64,000 bases of DNA from Anolis sagrei (GCF_037176765.1 NC_090028.1:20967234-21031233); one strand, 5' to 3'; numbered from the stretch's first letter, positions 48,001 through 56,326 are shown. The notes: generated from the letters alone by a model not told the origin. Program-made: numbers and translations.

Positions 48001-48434
48001 ATCATCATCATCATTTGTATACAGCCCTATCTCCCCAAAGGGACTCAGGATGGGTTTCCAACACGTAGGCAAACATTCAATTGCCGGAAAGAAACCATAC
48101 AGACAATTATATCAAAATAAACACATTTGACAATATCATTTGCATATGACTGATCATCACATCCCTGAGGAACGTGCTTACAAACGAACACTGACAATTG
48201 AGGACACAAGGATACAATATATCCAGCAGGGACCCAGTGAACAGGCAGGAGCGGCACAAGGATGCCAAAGCCCACGAGGGCAAAAAAGAAGTACAGCAGC
48301 CATGCAAGGAATTGGAAGGGATGGGGAGGCCAGCTCCAGCCATTTCTCCGGGCTTCCTGCGGATAGACCTCAAGAGCCGCTTCGTCACTCTTCTCTGGGG
48401 CTGTTTTGTTGGGTGGTTTCCTGCAGATGTTCAT
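27730..48434 (-). CDS. ZDHHC1: ZDHHC1, DHHC-type palmitoyltransferase (10 coding exons)
   Basis: Protein S-acyltransferase that attaches palmitate to cysteines of membrane-associated proteins; the mammalian protein sits in ER/endosomal membranes and is reported to support STING signalling. Joined exons (minus strand): 48434-48216, 46494-46319, 43693-43592, 40274-40150, 39832-39674, 36285-36173, 35666-35581, 33774-33705, 31032-30915, 28268-27730. Total 1707 nt, 568 residues, with every splice phase agreeing. Order of parts: N-terminal [15 protein letters not shown]; membrane segments near residues 35-60 and 75-95; Cys-rich domain with catalytic DHHC at 150-153; two more membrane segments (exons 5 and 6); TTYEYIV region; lysine-rich stretch; Ser/Pro-rich tail. 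It aligns by eye with human ZDHHC1 as remembered. The ATG lies exactly at an exon start after a good acceptor, so an upstream exon may add a few residues (human starts MYKMNIC). The last four exons are less conserved and rest mainly on phase and splice sites. Confidence 0.93.
28285..28460 (+). mobile_element. L2-type LINE fragment in ZDHHC1 intron
   Basis: ctttaaaaaggatcttaaaa then cctggctcttccactgcgcc codes the L2 F..LKTWLF end. Confidence 0.5.
28503..29255 (+). mobile_element. LINE family C, 3' part
   Basis: Codes [20 protein letters not shown] and [13 protein letters not shown]. 3' UTR ttgctgatgacacgataaat. Lies in the last ZDHHC1 intron, opposite to the gene. Confidence 0.85.
29275..29743. 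mobile_element. Palindromic MITE flanked by TA, copy 2
   Basis: ctgtatatactcgagtataa ... ttatactcaaatatatacgg, TA on both sides, long TTA array inside. Confidence 0.7.
29750..30035 (+). mobile_element. L2-type LINE 3' UTR
   Basis: gtaagccgctttgagtcccc ... gtggggtataaataaag then ATT array. Confidence 0.75.
30085..30615 (+). mobile_element. L2-type LINE, 3' end
   Basis: agggccttctctgtggtggc codes the [15 protein letters not shown]-type block; 3' UTR gtaagccgcatcgagttcta ... gtacaaataaag. Confidence 0.8.
30915..31032 (-). CDS. ZDHHC1: ZDHHC1 coding exon 9 (lysine-rich)
   Basis: Starts with ten consecutive basic residues, [10 protein letters not shown], then [20 protein letters not shown] and SAPLPALQS. 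Acceptor AGCTGCAG, donor G|GTAAGA, phases 0 and 1, which exactly link the neighbouring exons. The basic patch could act in membrane or trafficking contacts (inference). Confidence 0.78.
31225..33515 (-). mobile_element. LINE family C, longest copy (RT and C-terminus), interrupted
   Basis: Minus strand from about 33515: [20 protein letters not shown], then (32576-32022) [57 protein letters not shown], then ALNETCR and [20 protein letters not shown] to YWSKEI. A second family C copy in the opposite sense interrupts it at 32608-33178. Same strand as ZDHHC1. Confidence 0.85.
32608..33178 (+). mobile_element. LINE family C copy nested in another family C copy
   Basis: Codes [20 protein letters not shown] to [13 protein letters not shown], 3' UTR gatgacacgataaataaata. 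The host copy resumes with atcctgtgatctgctgcc; atcctg is present on both sides. Confidence 0.8.
33705..33774 (-). CDS. ZDHHC1: ZDHHC1 coding exon 8 (C-terminal region)
   Basis: Reads [20 protein letters not shown], then QPQ. Found by phase: the flanking exons need a 3n+1 exon here, and this 70-nt open block has acceptor ATCCACAG and donor CAG|GTGGGT that satisfy it. The block is not in a recognised repeat. No clear memory of the homologous human sequence, so the call rests on splice logic. Confidence 0.75.
34043..34225 (+). mobile_element. Penelope-derived hairpin (fold-back) insertion
   Basis: Perfect 32-bp inverted arms at 34142-34173 and 34176-34207 with a 2-nt spacer. The left arm is full length, the right arm shorter. 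11-bp duplication gaggactatgt at 34032-34042 and 34226-34236. Confidence 0.8.
34285..35195 (+). repeat. 0.9-kb polypurine (GGAA/GGGA) tract
   Basis: Almost only A and G on the plus strand; GGAA tetranucleotide arrays at 34687-34730 and 35020-35075, (GAGG)n near 34990. Frames of up to 325 codons on both strands are low-complexity artefacts. Lies in the ZDHHC1 intron between coding exons 7 and 8. Confidence 0.97.
35380..35514. mobile_element. hAT MITE (CAGTAGTTCTCAACCT ends)
   Basis: cagtagttctcaacctgtgg and ggttgagaaccactg with a palindromic centre (ggatttctgggagttggagg). No clear 8-bp duplication. Confidence 0.65.
35581..35666 (-). CDS. ZDHHC1: ZDHHC1 coding exon 7
   Basis: Reads [20 protein letters not shown], then SSGLASGK. 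It matches human EMEFYMRTFRHMRPE at its start and diverges afterwards. Acceptor TTTGTTTCAG, donor GA|GTGAGT, phase 2. Confidence 0.9.
36173..36285 (-). CDS. ZDHHC1: ZDHHC1 coding exon 6 (cytosolic TTYEYIV region)
   Basis: Reads [20 protein letters not shown], then [25 protein letters not shown] follows the last membrane segment in this family (a TTxE-type motif). Acceptor CCCTCTTTAG, donor CAG|GTAATG, phase 0. Confidence 0.95.
36576..38240 (+). mobile_element. LINE family C copy with nested hAT
   Basis: RT blocks INTF...[10 protein letters not shown], then after the hAT element the thumb and C-terminus ([20 protein letters not shown] ... [13 protein letters not shown]). Several frame changes. 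In the ZDHHC1 intron, opposite strand. Confidence 0.82.
36823..37183 (+). mobile_element. OC1-like hAT element inside LINE C
   Basis: Perfect 8-bp duplication ctctaggt at 36815-36822 and 37184-37191. Ends caggggtcctcaaact and gtttaaggacccctg. Confidence 0.9.
38445..38587. mobile_element. hAT-type MITE
   Basis: Inverted ends agggcccttccacacagc and gctgtgtggaagaggccct. Target duplication not clear. Confidence 0.6.
38588..38662 (+). mobile_element. L2-type LINE tail
   Basis: ctgccctgagtccccagcgg ... gggcggaatataaat. Confidence 0.6.
38667..39541 (+). mobile_element. Helitron, non-autonomous, with internal tandem repeats
   Basis: Begins TC (tctatgtatataataaaag) after A and ends CTAG before T, the Helitron A|T target. 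The 3' hairpin acccaggcagcaccgggt lies about 12 nt before the end. The inside is about five copies of a 110-130 bp unit (accaaacttggcacacagag, cccatgacccactctac). No Rep/Helicase frame. Confidence 0.8.
39674..39832 (-). CDS. ZDHHC1: ZDHHC1 coding exon 5 (fourth membrane segment)
   Basis: Reads [20 protein letters not shown], then [17 protein letters not shown] and [10 protein letters not shown]. It is nearly identical in design to human [18 protein letters not shown]. Acceptor TTTTCTAG, donor CTC A|GTACGT, phase 1 to 1. Confidence 0.96.
40150..40274 (-). CDS. ZDHHC1: ZDHHC1 coding exon 4 (third membrane segment)
   Basis: Reads [20 protein letters not shown], then [22 protein letters not shown]. 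It matches human RLFLHSVASALLG and NPMRLRTNRHFE as remembered. The acceptor TTTTTTGGCAG is strong; the donor is G|GTATCAG, phase 1. Confidence 0.95.
40408..40540. mobile_element. hAT MITE, complete
   Basis: caagcatgggcaaacttcag ... aagtttgcccatgcctg; duplication gcctaaag / gcttaaag at 40400-40407 and 40541-40548. Confidence 0.8.
40798..41150 (-). mobile_element. L2-type LINE, 3' end
   Basis: Minus strand: 3' UTR gtcgccctgagttcccccta and upstream coding block (cctttagaaagaagataaaa). Confidence 0.7.
41207..41460 (+). mobile_element. tRNA-derived SINE
   Basis: Head gcccccagtgacacaatggg with A-box-like and B-box-like (ggttagaatccgg) sequence; tail cttgcagtttctcatatcac then ccttgacatgaaaaaaa. 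Confidence 0.75.
41885..42540 (-). mobile_element. L1 LINE ORF2 C-terminus and 3' UTR
   Basis: Minus strand at 42455-42213 reads [20 protein letters not shown] then [10 protein letters not shown], the L1 ORF2 C-terminal signature (AARxLIAxxWK..EEW). The AT-rich rest is 3' UTR. Confidence 0.65.
42552..43437 (-). mobile_element. Helitron, non-autonomous, with SPIN-shared core
   Basis: Minus strand begins TCTATATAAATAAAAATG at 43437 and ends CTAG at 42552, between A and T. 3' hairpin cacagcaatgcgtg. Core shared with the SPIN-like elements (tagttcacctacaatcaaag). Contains a CR1-like 3' piece near 42815-42880. Confidence 0.8.
43592..43693 (-). CDS. ZDHHC1: ZDHHC1 coding exon 3 (DHHC active site)
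   Basis: 34 codons reading [17 protein letters not shown], then the catalytic DHHC followed by [13 protein letters not shown]. Residues 150-153 are D-H-H-C, with Cys153 the acyl-carrying residue. All cysteines expected in this part of the zinc-binding domain are present. Acceptor TGTTAG, donor TG|GTATGG, both phase 2. Confidence 0.96.
44147..44516. mobile_element. Long palindromic hAT MITE
   Basis: Perfect 8-bp duplication gtaaacaa at 44139-44146 and 44517-44524. Ends taggcatgcgcaatcc and ggattgcacatgcctt. Both arms carry an extra block (agggggcgctggtgctt) absent from the sister copy at 53728. Confidence 0.85.
44878..45092 (+). mobile_element. tRNA-derived SINE in the Penelope left arm
   Basis: gagcccccggtggcacagtg then ggttaaacccc; tail cttgcagtttctcaagtcac then tcctgacatgacaaaaaaa. 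Confidence 0.85.
45660..45748 (-). mobile_element. L2-type tail fragment
   Basis: Minus strand aaggccgccctgagtccccc ... gggtaaaaatataagaaat. Confidence 0.6.
46319..46494 (-). CDS. ZDHHC1: ZDHHC1 coding exon 2 (second membrane segment, start of Cys-rich domain)
   Basis: Reads [20 protein letters not shown], then [15 protein letters not shown] and [19 protein letters not shown]. The acceptor is CTATATCAG, phase 0. The donor is GT|GCAAGT, a GC-type site: exon phase 2 there joins the next exon in frame as V-S-S-R-S-K-H-C, whereas the nearby GTATTT would break the frame. A TTACAG inside the exon is coding (H-L-T-A), not an acceptor. Confidence 0.9.
46850..47132 (+). mobile_element. L2-type LINE 3' UTR
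   Basis: taaaccgcactgagtcccct ... gtatagaaataaag then ATT array. Confidence 0.7.
47135..47562 (+). mobile_element. CR1 LINE, 3' end
   Basis: Codes [20 protein letters not shown]; ends ttccaattctattattcta. Old, diverged. Confidence 0.75.
47715..47978 (-). mobile_element. tRNA-derived SINE
   Basis: Minus strand head ggagcccccggtagcgcagt with B-box ggttcgaatccgg; tail agtcgctcctgacacgacaa. Confidence 0.88.
47979..48110 (-). mobile_element. L2-type LINE 3' tail
   Basis: Minus strand gagtccctttggggagatag then ATG/ATT array. Confidence 0.6.
48216..48434 (-). CDS. ZDHHC1: ZDHHC1 first visible coding exon
   Basis: 73 codons beginning [15 protein letters not shown] and including [20 protein letters not shown], the first membrane segment and HWVPAGYI. 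The acceptor is a pyrimidine run ending TTATGGCAG directly before the ATG. The donor is ATT|GTATCC, phase 0, a weak but workable site. Confidence 0.92.
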
Positions 48435-49020
48435 CTGCCATAAGAAGAAAAGAAAAAGAGCCCTCGATTAAAATAAGTTGCTGAAAATGCCAATTTTAAA
48501 GAATTTCAGAAGGCAAAGTTACAGTAGCAAATCTTCTACAATAAAAGAAAAATCTGTAAAAATCACACAAATAGCAATGTCACATATCTGAATTGCATAC
48601 TTGTATTTTTTTATTTCATTTTATTATATGCTAAAAAGACAACCACCAAAATGACACATAATTCCAAATCAAAATATGCCAACCCACTGTCCCTACCTAG
48701 ATAGAACAAAAATTAAAAAACAAAACAAAACAAAAATCATTAAAAACACAATGGATTTTCTCTTCATCAACCCAAGGCAAATATCAAATTATTGCACATA
48801 CTTTTTTTTGCGTTTGATTACTTTTCTGCTAATCATAAAACATATTTAACATAAATACACAACCACGAGTAATATTCATATCAAAATGTTATGCACTTTT
48901 ACTAAATTTTCAAGTCTTATAGATTTTCAAGTCTTTAAATTATTATCTTAGTCTTCCCCAATTTCAGCCCCTTTCAAAGGAAATTAATTTTATCTTATCT
49001 TATTCGAATGAAATTAATTA
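48435..49020. other. No feature recognised upstream of ZDHHC1 first visible exon
   Basis: AT-rich. No 5' exon could be fixed here. Confidence 0.4.
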
Positions 49021-49024
49021 TATC

Positions 49025-50486
49025 TTATCTGGATGTCCAAAGAACTTCTAACTGTGCTAAGACTCAAAAGAGACATGAACAAGAAGTGGAAAAAGGGAGA
49101 AATCACCAAAGAAGAATTCAAACAAATAGCCAACTCCTGTAGGGAAAAGGTTCGCAAAGCTAAAGCACAAAACCAGCTCAGGCTTGCCAGGGACATTAGA
49201 AACAATAAAAAGGGCTTCTTTTCTTACATCAGTAGAAAAAGAAAGAAGAAGGAGGTGATAGGGCCTCTTTGAGGAGAAGATGGGGCAATGCTGACAGGGG
49301 ATAGGGAAAAGACAGAACTACTTAATGCCTTCTTTGCATTGGTCTTCTCACAAAAAGAAAGTCATCTTCAACCTCAGCAAGATGGAGTGGATGAGGGATT
49401 AGAGGACATCCAATCCCAAATTGGTAAACAAGTTGTCCAGGAATACCAGGGCCAGATCAACTACACCCAAGAGTATCAAAGGAACTAGCAGAGGTCATCT
49501 CGGAACCATTGGCAATCATCTTTGAGAGTTCTTGGAGAACGAGAGAAGTCCCAGCAGATTGGAGGAGGGCCAATGTGATCCCAGTCTTCAAGAAGAGAAA
49601 AAAGGATGACCTAGACAATTACCGTCCGGTTAGCCTCACGTCGATACCAGGCAAGATTCTGGAAAAGTTTGTTAAGGAAGTGGTCTGTAAATACTTAGAA
49701 ACTAATGTGGTCATCGCTAATAATTAACACGGTTTTATCAAAAACAAGTCATGCGAGACTAATCTGATCTCTTTTTTTGATAGAGTTACAAGCTGAGTAG
49801 ATGCAGGGAATGCTGTGGATGTAGCATATCTGGACTTCAATAAAGCTTTCGACAAGGTCCCCCATGACCTTCTGGCAAGGAAACTAGTCCAATGTGGGCT
49901 AGGCAAAACTACGGTTAGCTGGATCTGTAACTGGTTAAGCGAACGAACCCAGAGGGTGCTCACCAATGCTTCCTCTTCATCCTGGAAAGAAGTGACAAGC
50001 AGAGTGCCATGAGCAGGGTTCCGTCCTGGGCCCAGTCCTGTTCAACATCTTTATTAATGACTTAGATGAAGGGTTAGAAGGCAGGATCCTCAAGTTTGCA
50101 GATGACACCAAATTGGGAGGGATAGCCAATACTCCGGAAAACAGGAGCAGAATTCAAAACGATTTTAACAGATTAGAGAGATTGGCCAAAACTAACAAAA
50201 TGAAGTTCAGTATGGACAAATGCAAGATACTCTACATAGGCAGAAAAAAGGAAATGCCAAGGTACAGAATGGGGGACTCCTGGCTCAACAGCAGTACGTG
50301 TGAAAAAGATCTTGGAGTCCTCATGGACAACAAGTTAAGCATGAGCCAACAATGTGATGCGGCGACAAAAAAGCCAATGGGATTTTGGCCTGCATAAATA
50401 GAAGTATAGTGTCTAGATCCAAGGAAGTCATGCTACCCCTCTATTCTGCCTTGGTTAGACCACTGTATCCAATTCTGGGCACCACA

Positions 50487-50536
<50 letters not shown>

Positions 50537-51008
50537 TTGAAGGGAGATGTTGACAAGCTGGAATGCGTCCAGAGGAGGGTGACTAAGATGATCAATGATC
50601 TGGAGAACAAGCCCTATGAGGAGCGGCTTAAAGAGTTGGGCATGTTTAGCCTGAAGAAGAGAAGGCTGAGAGGAGACACGATAGCCATGTATAAATATGT
50701 GCGAGGAAACAATAGGGAGGAGGGAGCAAGCTTGTTTTCTGTTGCCTTGAAGACTAGGACGCAGAGCAATGGCTTCAAACTACAAGAAAGTAGATTCCAT
50801 CTGAACAAAAGGAAAAACTTCCTGACTGGGAGAGCTGTTCAGCAGTGGAACTCTCTGCCCCGGAGTGTGGTGGAGGCTCCTTCTTTGGGGGCTTTTAAAC
50901 AGAGGCTAGATGGACATCTGTCAGGGGTGCTGTGAATGAGATTTTCCTGCTTCTTGGCAGGGGGTTGGCCTGGAAGGCCCACAAGGTCTCATCCAACTCT
51001 ATGATTCC
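49025..51008 (+). mobile_element. CR1 LINE, longest copy (RT to 3' end)
   Basis: Frames read KKWKKGEITKEEFKQIANSC; DLDNYRPVSLTSIPGKILEK; VAYLDFNKAFDKVPHDLLAR; IFINDLDEGLEG...FADDTKLGG (RT core); [34 protein letters not shown] to [10 protein letters not shown]. Several frame changes. An AAT array (50491-50533) interrupts the 3' part. 3' end caactctatgattcc. Confidence 0.9.
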
Positions 51009-51412
51009 CCAGATTTGACTTTTTGATTAAACATGATCTTACACTTTTAAATATAATTTCTTATTATATTGTTTTTTCCCCACTTAATTATTCCACCTGA
51101 CCACAACTGATATTAATACAAAGAGTTTAAATATTCCGCATATGAATCTAACTAAATATTACTGTATTCCAACTTTTTAACAGAGTATCATTTTAAATGT
51201 TCCACCTGTCCATAGATAATATTAATACAAGCAGTTTAAACAGATAAAATAACTGCCATGAAAACATAATTTAAATATTCCACTCACAATGCAATATTAT
51301 GGCACATGATACATCAAAGAATTCCTGAAATAAACAGTGGAAGATTCACGACATGGATGAATGCACATGGCAAATCAACAAAAACCTCACAAGAAAATTT
51401 TAATACATTTGT

Positions 51413-51680
51413 TTTTGTGTCATGTCAGGAACAACTTGAGAAACTGCAAGTTGCTTCTGGTGTGAGATAATTGGCTGTCTGCAAGGACATTGCCCAGGGG
51501 ACACCCGGATGATTTGATGTTTTTATCATCCTTGTGGGAGGCATCTCTCATGTCCCCGCTTGGGGAGCTGGAGCTGACAGAGGGAGCTCATACGCCTCTC
51601 CCCGGATTTGAACCTGCAACCTGTCGGTCTTCAGTCCTGCCGGCACAGGGGTTTAACCCACTGCGCCACCGGGGGCTCGT
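51413..51680 (-). mobile_element. tRNA-derived SINE
   Basis: Minus strand head cgagcccccggtggcgcagt and B-box ggttcaaatccgg; tail aagttgttcctgacatgac. Confidence 0.85.
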
Positions 51681-51754
51681 CATTTTAAAACATGAGATGA
51701 ATGTAACATTTAGATCTAAATGACTTCAAGTCAGCTGAAAGTCAAGAAAAATTA

Positions 51755-51815
51755 CCTTGAGTCCTCCTGGGGAGATAGGGTGGGGTGCAAATAAAGTATT
51801 ATTATTATATTATAA
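51755..51815 (+). mobile_element. L2-type tail
   Basis: ttgagtcctcctggggagat ... gcaaataaagtattattat. Confidence 0.55.
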
Positions 51816-52159
51816 AAGTTCTGGAAATCACATAAGTTTCTCTTACCCCAACCTCAAGACGATAGCCTCGGTTTCACAGCTCAGGCACCCTTTAATCCAA
51901 TCATGAAGCTCTTAAAGTGTTTTCATAAGTCCAACAGTTTTCTCTTCTGTCCATGAATGCATTCAACAAATATTAAAAGGATTATAACATACTGAAAATA
52001 ACATTAAGAGAGTGGGTTTTTTTTAAAGTTTAAATGCTTTCAATAAAACCAGTCATTGGAAAGAAAGCGTGATTATTAGAAATGTTATATTTCCTTTTCT
52101 TAGAATGGTATACTGTTGTGCCCTACCTATGAAGGTCAAGTAAGCTCTAAGGCTTTCCC

Positions 52160-52207
52160 TCAAACTATTTATTTCCTATATTTATACCCCGCCCTTCTCC
52201 CCCCAAA
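52160..52207 (-). repeat. L2-type tail fragment
   Basis: Minus strand gaagggcggggtataaatat, the end of an L2 3' UTR. Confidence 0.45.
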
Positions 52208-52289
52208 TTAACTACAATTAATTCAAATGGAAACAGATATGTGCTATTGCAAGCTGATATGGACGGAGCTGCCACAGGAACAATGTAAG

Positions 52290-53226
52290 AATGGGTTGTT
52301 GTAGGTTTTTCCGGGCTATATGGCCGTGTTCTAGAGGCAAGCATCCTCAGAGGGAGTGAGGTGTGTTGGAAGTAGGAAAATGGGTTTATATATCTGTGGA
52401 ATGACCAGGGTGAGACAAAGGACTTTTGTCTGCTGGAGCTAGATGTGAATGTTTCAACTGACCACCATGCAACTGTGGACAAGTGTACATAGGGACCACC
52501 AAACGCAGCGCCCAAACACGAATCAAGGAACATGAAAGGCACTGCAGACTACTTCAACCAGAGAAACCAGCCATAGCAGAGCACCTGATGAACCAACCTG
52601 GACACAGCATATTGTCTAGAACACAGAAGTGCTGGACCACTCTCACAACCACCATGTCAGACTACACAGAGAAGCCATTGAAATCCACAAGCACGTGGAC
52701 AATTTCAACAGAAAGGAAGAAACTATGAAAATGAACAAAATCTGGCTACCGGTATTTAAAAAAGTCTAAAATGAGGACAGGAAATAAAGAGCAACACTCA
52801 AAAAGCACGTGGACAATTTCAACAGAAAGGAAGAAACTATGAAAATGAACAAAATCTGGCTACCAATATTAAAAAACTCAAAAATTACAACAGCAAAACA
52901 ACAGAGGGGTAACAATCAGGCACATCAAATCACTCTCAACAAAAGATTCCCCCCAGGCACTTCCAAGCCATTAAATGCTAATCAAGGTGATCAGCTGAAA
53001 CATTCACAGCTAGCCCCAGCAGACAGGGGTCCTTTGTCTCACCCTGGTCATTCCACAGATATATAAACCCATTTTCCTACTTCCAACAGACCTCACTACC
53101 TCTGAGGATGCTTGCCACAGATGCAGGCGAAACGTCAGGAGAAAAGTTGCCTCTAGAACATGGCCATATAGCCCGGAAAAACCTACAACAACCCAGTGAT
53201 TCTGGCCATGAAAGCCTTCGACAATA
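52290..53226 (+). mobile_element. Penelope-derived unit: inverted arms around a GIY-YIG region, with target duplication
   Basis: Left arm about 52290-52465, right arm about 52985-53226. The centre at 52470-52870 reads [39 protein letters not shown], then [19 protein letters not shown]; the last block is tandemly duplicated (52688-52780, 52806-52880). Flanked by acaatgtaag at 52280-52289 and 53226-53235. No reverse transcriptase. Confidence 0.85.
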
Positions 53227-53399
53227 CAATGTAAGCAATATATGTGCCTGGGGCAAGCAGGGCAATTGGGGATCCTTCCTTTGCAAAGAATGAAAGAAAA
53301 AGTTGTGGAGGAAGGGAAAGAGAGACATGGGCCACTAGGACAGGATGCCCGAAGCCAGAGCCGCCTGAGGAGTAGGCGGAATATTTATGTTTAAATAAA

Positions 53400-53695
53400 T
53401 AAATAATAAACTTGGGCCCTCCCTCCAGGAGTTTTCGACTTCCACAATTCCTAAAAGCCTTAGGCCCTATCCTTTCCCCGTTCAGCCGCTTGGAAAGAGC
53501 ATGAGGCTGTTAGGAATTGTGGGAGTTGAAGTCCAGAACCCCTGGAGAGAGGGCCCAAGTTTGCCCATGCCTGAGACAGTGTGCAGGTTAGTTCTTAAGT
53601 TGAATGCGTATGAGATATTCACTTAAGAACCAACCTGCACACTGTCTCAGGCATGGGCAAACTTGGGCCCGCCCTCCAGGGGTTCTGGACTTCAA

Positions 53696-53700
<5 letters not shown>
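53400..53700. repeat. Compound hAT MITE with inner palindrome
   Basis: MITE copy of the CAGGCATGGGCAAACTT family at about 53410-53573, then an inverted-arm block centred near 53610 (gagacagtgtgcaggttagt and its inverse), then part of the MITE again in opposite sense to 53700, followed by (TC)n and (TA)n. Confidence 0.6.
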
Positions 53701-53727
<27 letters not shown>

Positions 53728-53992
53728 TAGGCTTGGGCAATCCATGGTTCTAAATGGTTCTAAAGTACTTACAAAACTAAAGTTCTGGTGGTGAAAATTT
53801 CAGAACTCTAACAAAACTCTCAAAATTTCATAATAAATGGCAGTTCCTAATTGGTTCTGTCATTAAAATCACCAATAATGAAATAATAATTAAATTTTGA
53901 AAGTTTTGTTAGAGTTCTGAAATTTTCACCACCAGAACTTTAGTTTTGTAAGTACTTTAGAACCATTTAGAACCATGGATTGCCCAAGCCTA
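53728..53992. mobile_element. Long palindromic hAT MITE
   Basis: Perfect ends taggcttgggcaatccatgg / ccatggattgcccaagccta; flanked by atatatat on both sides (53720-53727, 53993-54000), though in a TA run. Confidence 0.8.
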
Positions 53993-53994
53993 AT

Positions 53995-55477
53995 ATATAT
54001 AAAATGTTTGTTTGTGGGATTAACAGAACTCAAAAACCACTGGAGGAATTGACACCAAATTTGGATACAAGACACCTAACAATCCAATGTATGTCCTTCA
54101 CTCAAAAAAATTGATTTTGTCATTTGGGAGTTGTAGTTGCTGGGATTTATAGTTCACCTACAATCAAAGAGCATTCTGAACACCACCAACGATGGAATTG
54201 AACCAAACTTGGCACACAGTTCCCCCTTGACCAACAGAAAATACTGGAAAGGTTTGGTGGGCAGTGTCCTTTGGTTTTGGAGTTGTAGTTCACCTACATC
54301 CAGAGAGCACTGTGGACTCAAACAATGATGGATCTGGACCAAACTCTACACGAATACTCAATATGCCCGAAATGCCGAACAGGGTATAGGGTTACAGCCT
54401 GTGCTGGACAGGGTTACACTCCCCCTGAAGGCGCAGGTTCGCAGTTTGGGAGTTCTCCTAGATTCATTGCTGAGCCTGGAGCCCCAGGTTTCGGCGGTGG
54501 TCAGGGGAGCTTTTGCACAATTAAAACTTGTGCGCCAGCTGTGCCCGTACCTTGGGAAGTCTGACTTGGCCACAGTGGTCCACGCTTTGGTTACATCTCG
54601 TTTAGACTACTTCAACGCTCTCTACGTGGGGTTGCCTCTGAAGACTGCCCGGAAGCTGCAGTTAGTCCAACGCTCGGCAGCCAGACTACTAACGAGTGCT
54701 GGGTACAGGGAGCACACCACTCCGCTGTTACACCAGCTCCACTGGCTGCCAATTAGCTTCTGAGCACAATTCAAAGTGCTGGTGTTAACCTATAAAGCCC
54801 TAAACGACTCCGGCCTGTTTACCTCTTCGAACGTATTCCCCCCTATCAACCATCAAGACTATTAAGATCGTCTGGAGGGGCCCTGCTCTCGGTCCCACTG
54901 GCATCGCAAGCGCGTCTGGTGGGGACGAGGGACAGGGCCTTCTTGGTGGTGGCCCCTCGACTCTCGAACTCTCTCCCACCAAGGATCAGAACTGCCCCTT
55001 CTATCCTGACATTTAGGAAACAGGTGAAAACGTGGTAATGGAGACAGGCATTCGACAAGTGAGCAAACACCCTGAGATATGGATGGAGGATGATGAACAC
55101 CGATTTTAGTGGGACGACTGACTGTTGCAGTTATTGAATGTAATTGCTGTTTTAATGTTTTATTGTAATATGAAGTATGATGTTTTATTGACTGTATGTG
55201 ATATTATGGTTGGAAACCGGTCTGAGTCCCTCGAGAGAGGTGAGAAGGCCGGTATATAAAACTTTTAAATAAAATAAATAAATAAATAAATAAATGTAAA
55301 CACTGGTGGAGTTTGGGGAAAATAGATTCTTGACATTTGGGAGTTGTAGTTGTTGGGATTTACAGTTCCCCTTCAATCACACAGCATTCTGAACCCCAGC
55401 AACGATAGAATTGGGCTGAACTTCCCACACAGAATCCCCATGTGGGCCACAGCAACGCGTGGCAGGGGAACGGCTAG
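53995..55477 (+). mobile_element. Helitron, non-autonomous, with nested L2
   Basis: Starts near atataaaatgtttgtttgtg and ends gccacagcaacgcgtggcag then gggaacggctag|t: 3' hairpin plus CTAG before T. Core as in the 42.55 kb copy. The 5' end is altered, so the first base is approximate. Confidence 0.75.
54371..55292 (+). mobile_element. L2-type LINE nested in Helitron
   Basis: Codes LVTSRLDYFNALYVGLPLKT and LHQLHWLPISF; 3' UTR gaaaccggtctgagtccctc ... taaataaaataaataaat. aaatg occurs at both junctions. Confidence 0.85.
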
Positions 55478-55637
55478 TATATATACGCGCGTTAGCTTTG
55501 GATAGCATAGGGATGAGGGAACATTCGTGTGTTTATTTTTCTGTGTTCTTATTCAGGAGATTTCCTCTCCCTCCCTTCCTGTCCCTGTGAGAATGGGATT
55601 TTGGGAAAGAAACAAGGATTGAGGATCATACTTTAGT

Positions 55638-56095
55638 TGCGCCCCCCCCCCCCCCCCCCCCCAAATAATAACTCTTCCAGGAGTTGGGTTCCCTTCCTTC
55701 CTTCTGTGAGGGAGCCTCCTCCAACTTCCTGTTGTCTCCCCCCGCTCTTCACTCTAGGGAGGGTCTGGCTTGGAGGCCGAGGCCCACTTCCCGGAGGCCC
55801 CTCCTCACCTTCCCACAGCTTGCGGTGTCTCCCTGCGGCCACGTTCCGCCTCATGCCCGAGAGCGGGAGGGCGATGGCGGCTGCCCTTCTTCACGGCGGC
55901 CCGAGCGGAGCGGAGGCCCCGGGGCGCGGGTCAGGCCGCGGGCCCGTCTCCATGGCGACAGCCAGGCCCACAGCCACGCTCCTCCTTCCGCCTCCGAGCC
56001 ACGCCTCCTCCCTCCAAGCCACGCCCCTTCCTTCCCAGAGAAAAAAACTCAGCCGGGAGACAGCTGCCCCCTGCTGGCAGGCGGCCGGCATAGCG
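55638..56095. promoter_or_regulatory. C-run and CpG-rich stretch, candidate ZDHHC1 promoter/5' exon
   Basis: C-run at 55640-55662, then GC-rich DNA with many CpG (for example 55861-55950). Between the two minus-strand genes, upstream of ZDHHC1. The 238-codon plus-strand frame through it runs into LINE C and is not a gene. No 5' exon could be fixed. Confidence 0.5.
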
Positions 56096-56149
56096 TCTCT
56101 GACCACAAAAGACAGGCCTTCCCTCCAAGAGAACAGAATCAATCAGGGA

Positions 56150-56326
56150 AAAAAACTTGCTCCATCCATGTTCAACATCTACACAAATGACCAGCCACTG
56201 CCAGAAGTGACAGAGAGTTTCATCTATGCTGATGATCGCGCCATCACCGCTCAAGCAGGGAGCTTTGAGATGGTTGAACAGAAGCTTTCCGAAGCTCTAG
56301 GTGCGCTTACTGCCTGTTACAACATC
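56150..56326 (+). mobile_element. LINE family C RT fragment (left part of a chimera)
   Basis: Reads [20 protein letters not shown] then [20 protein letters not shown], joined directly to family B at about 56327. Confidence 0.85.
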
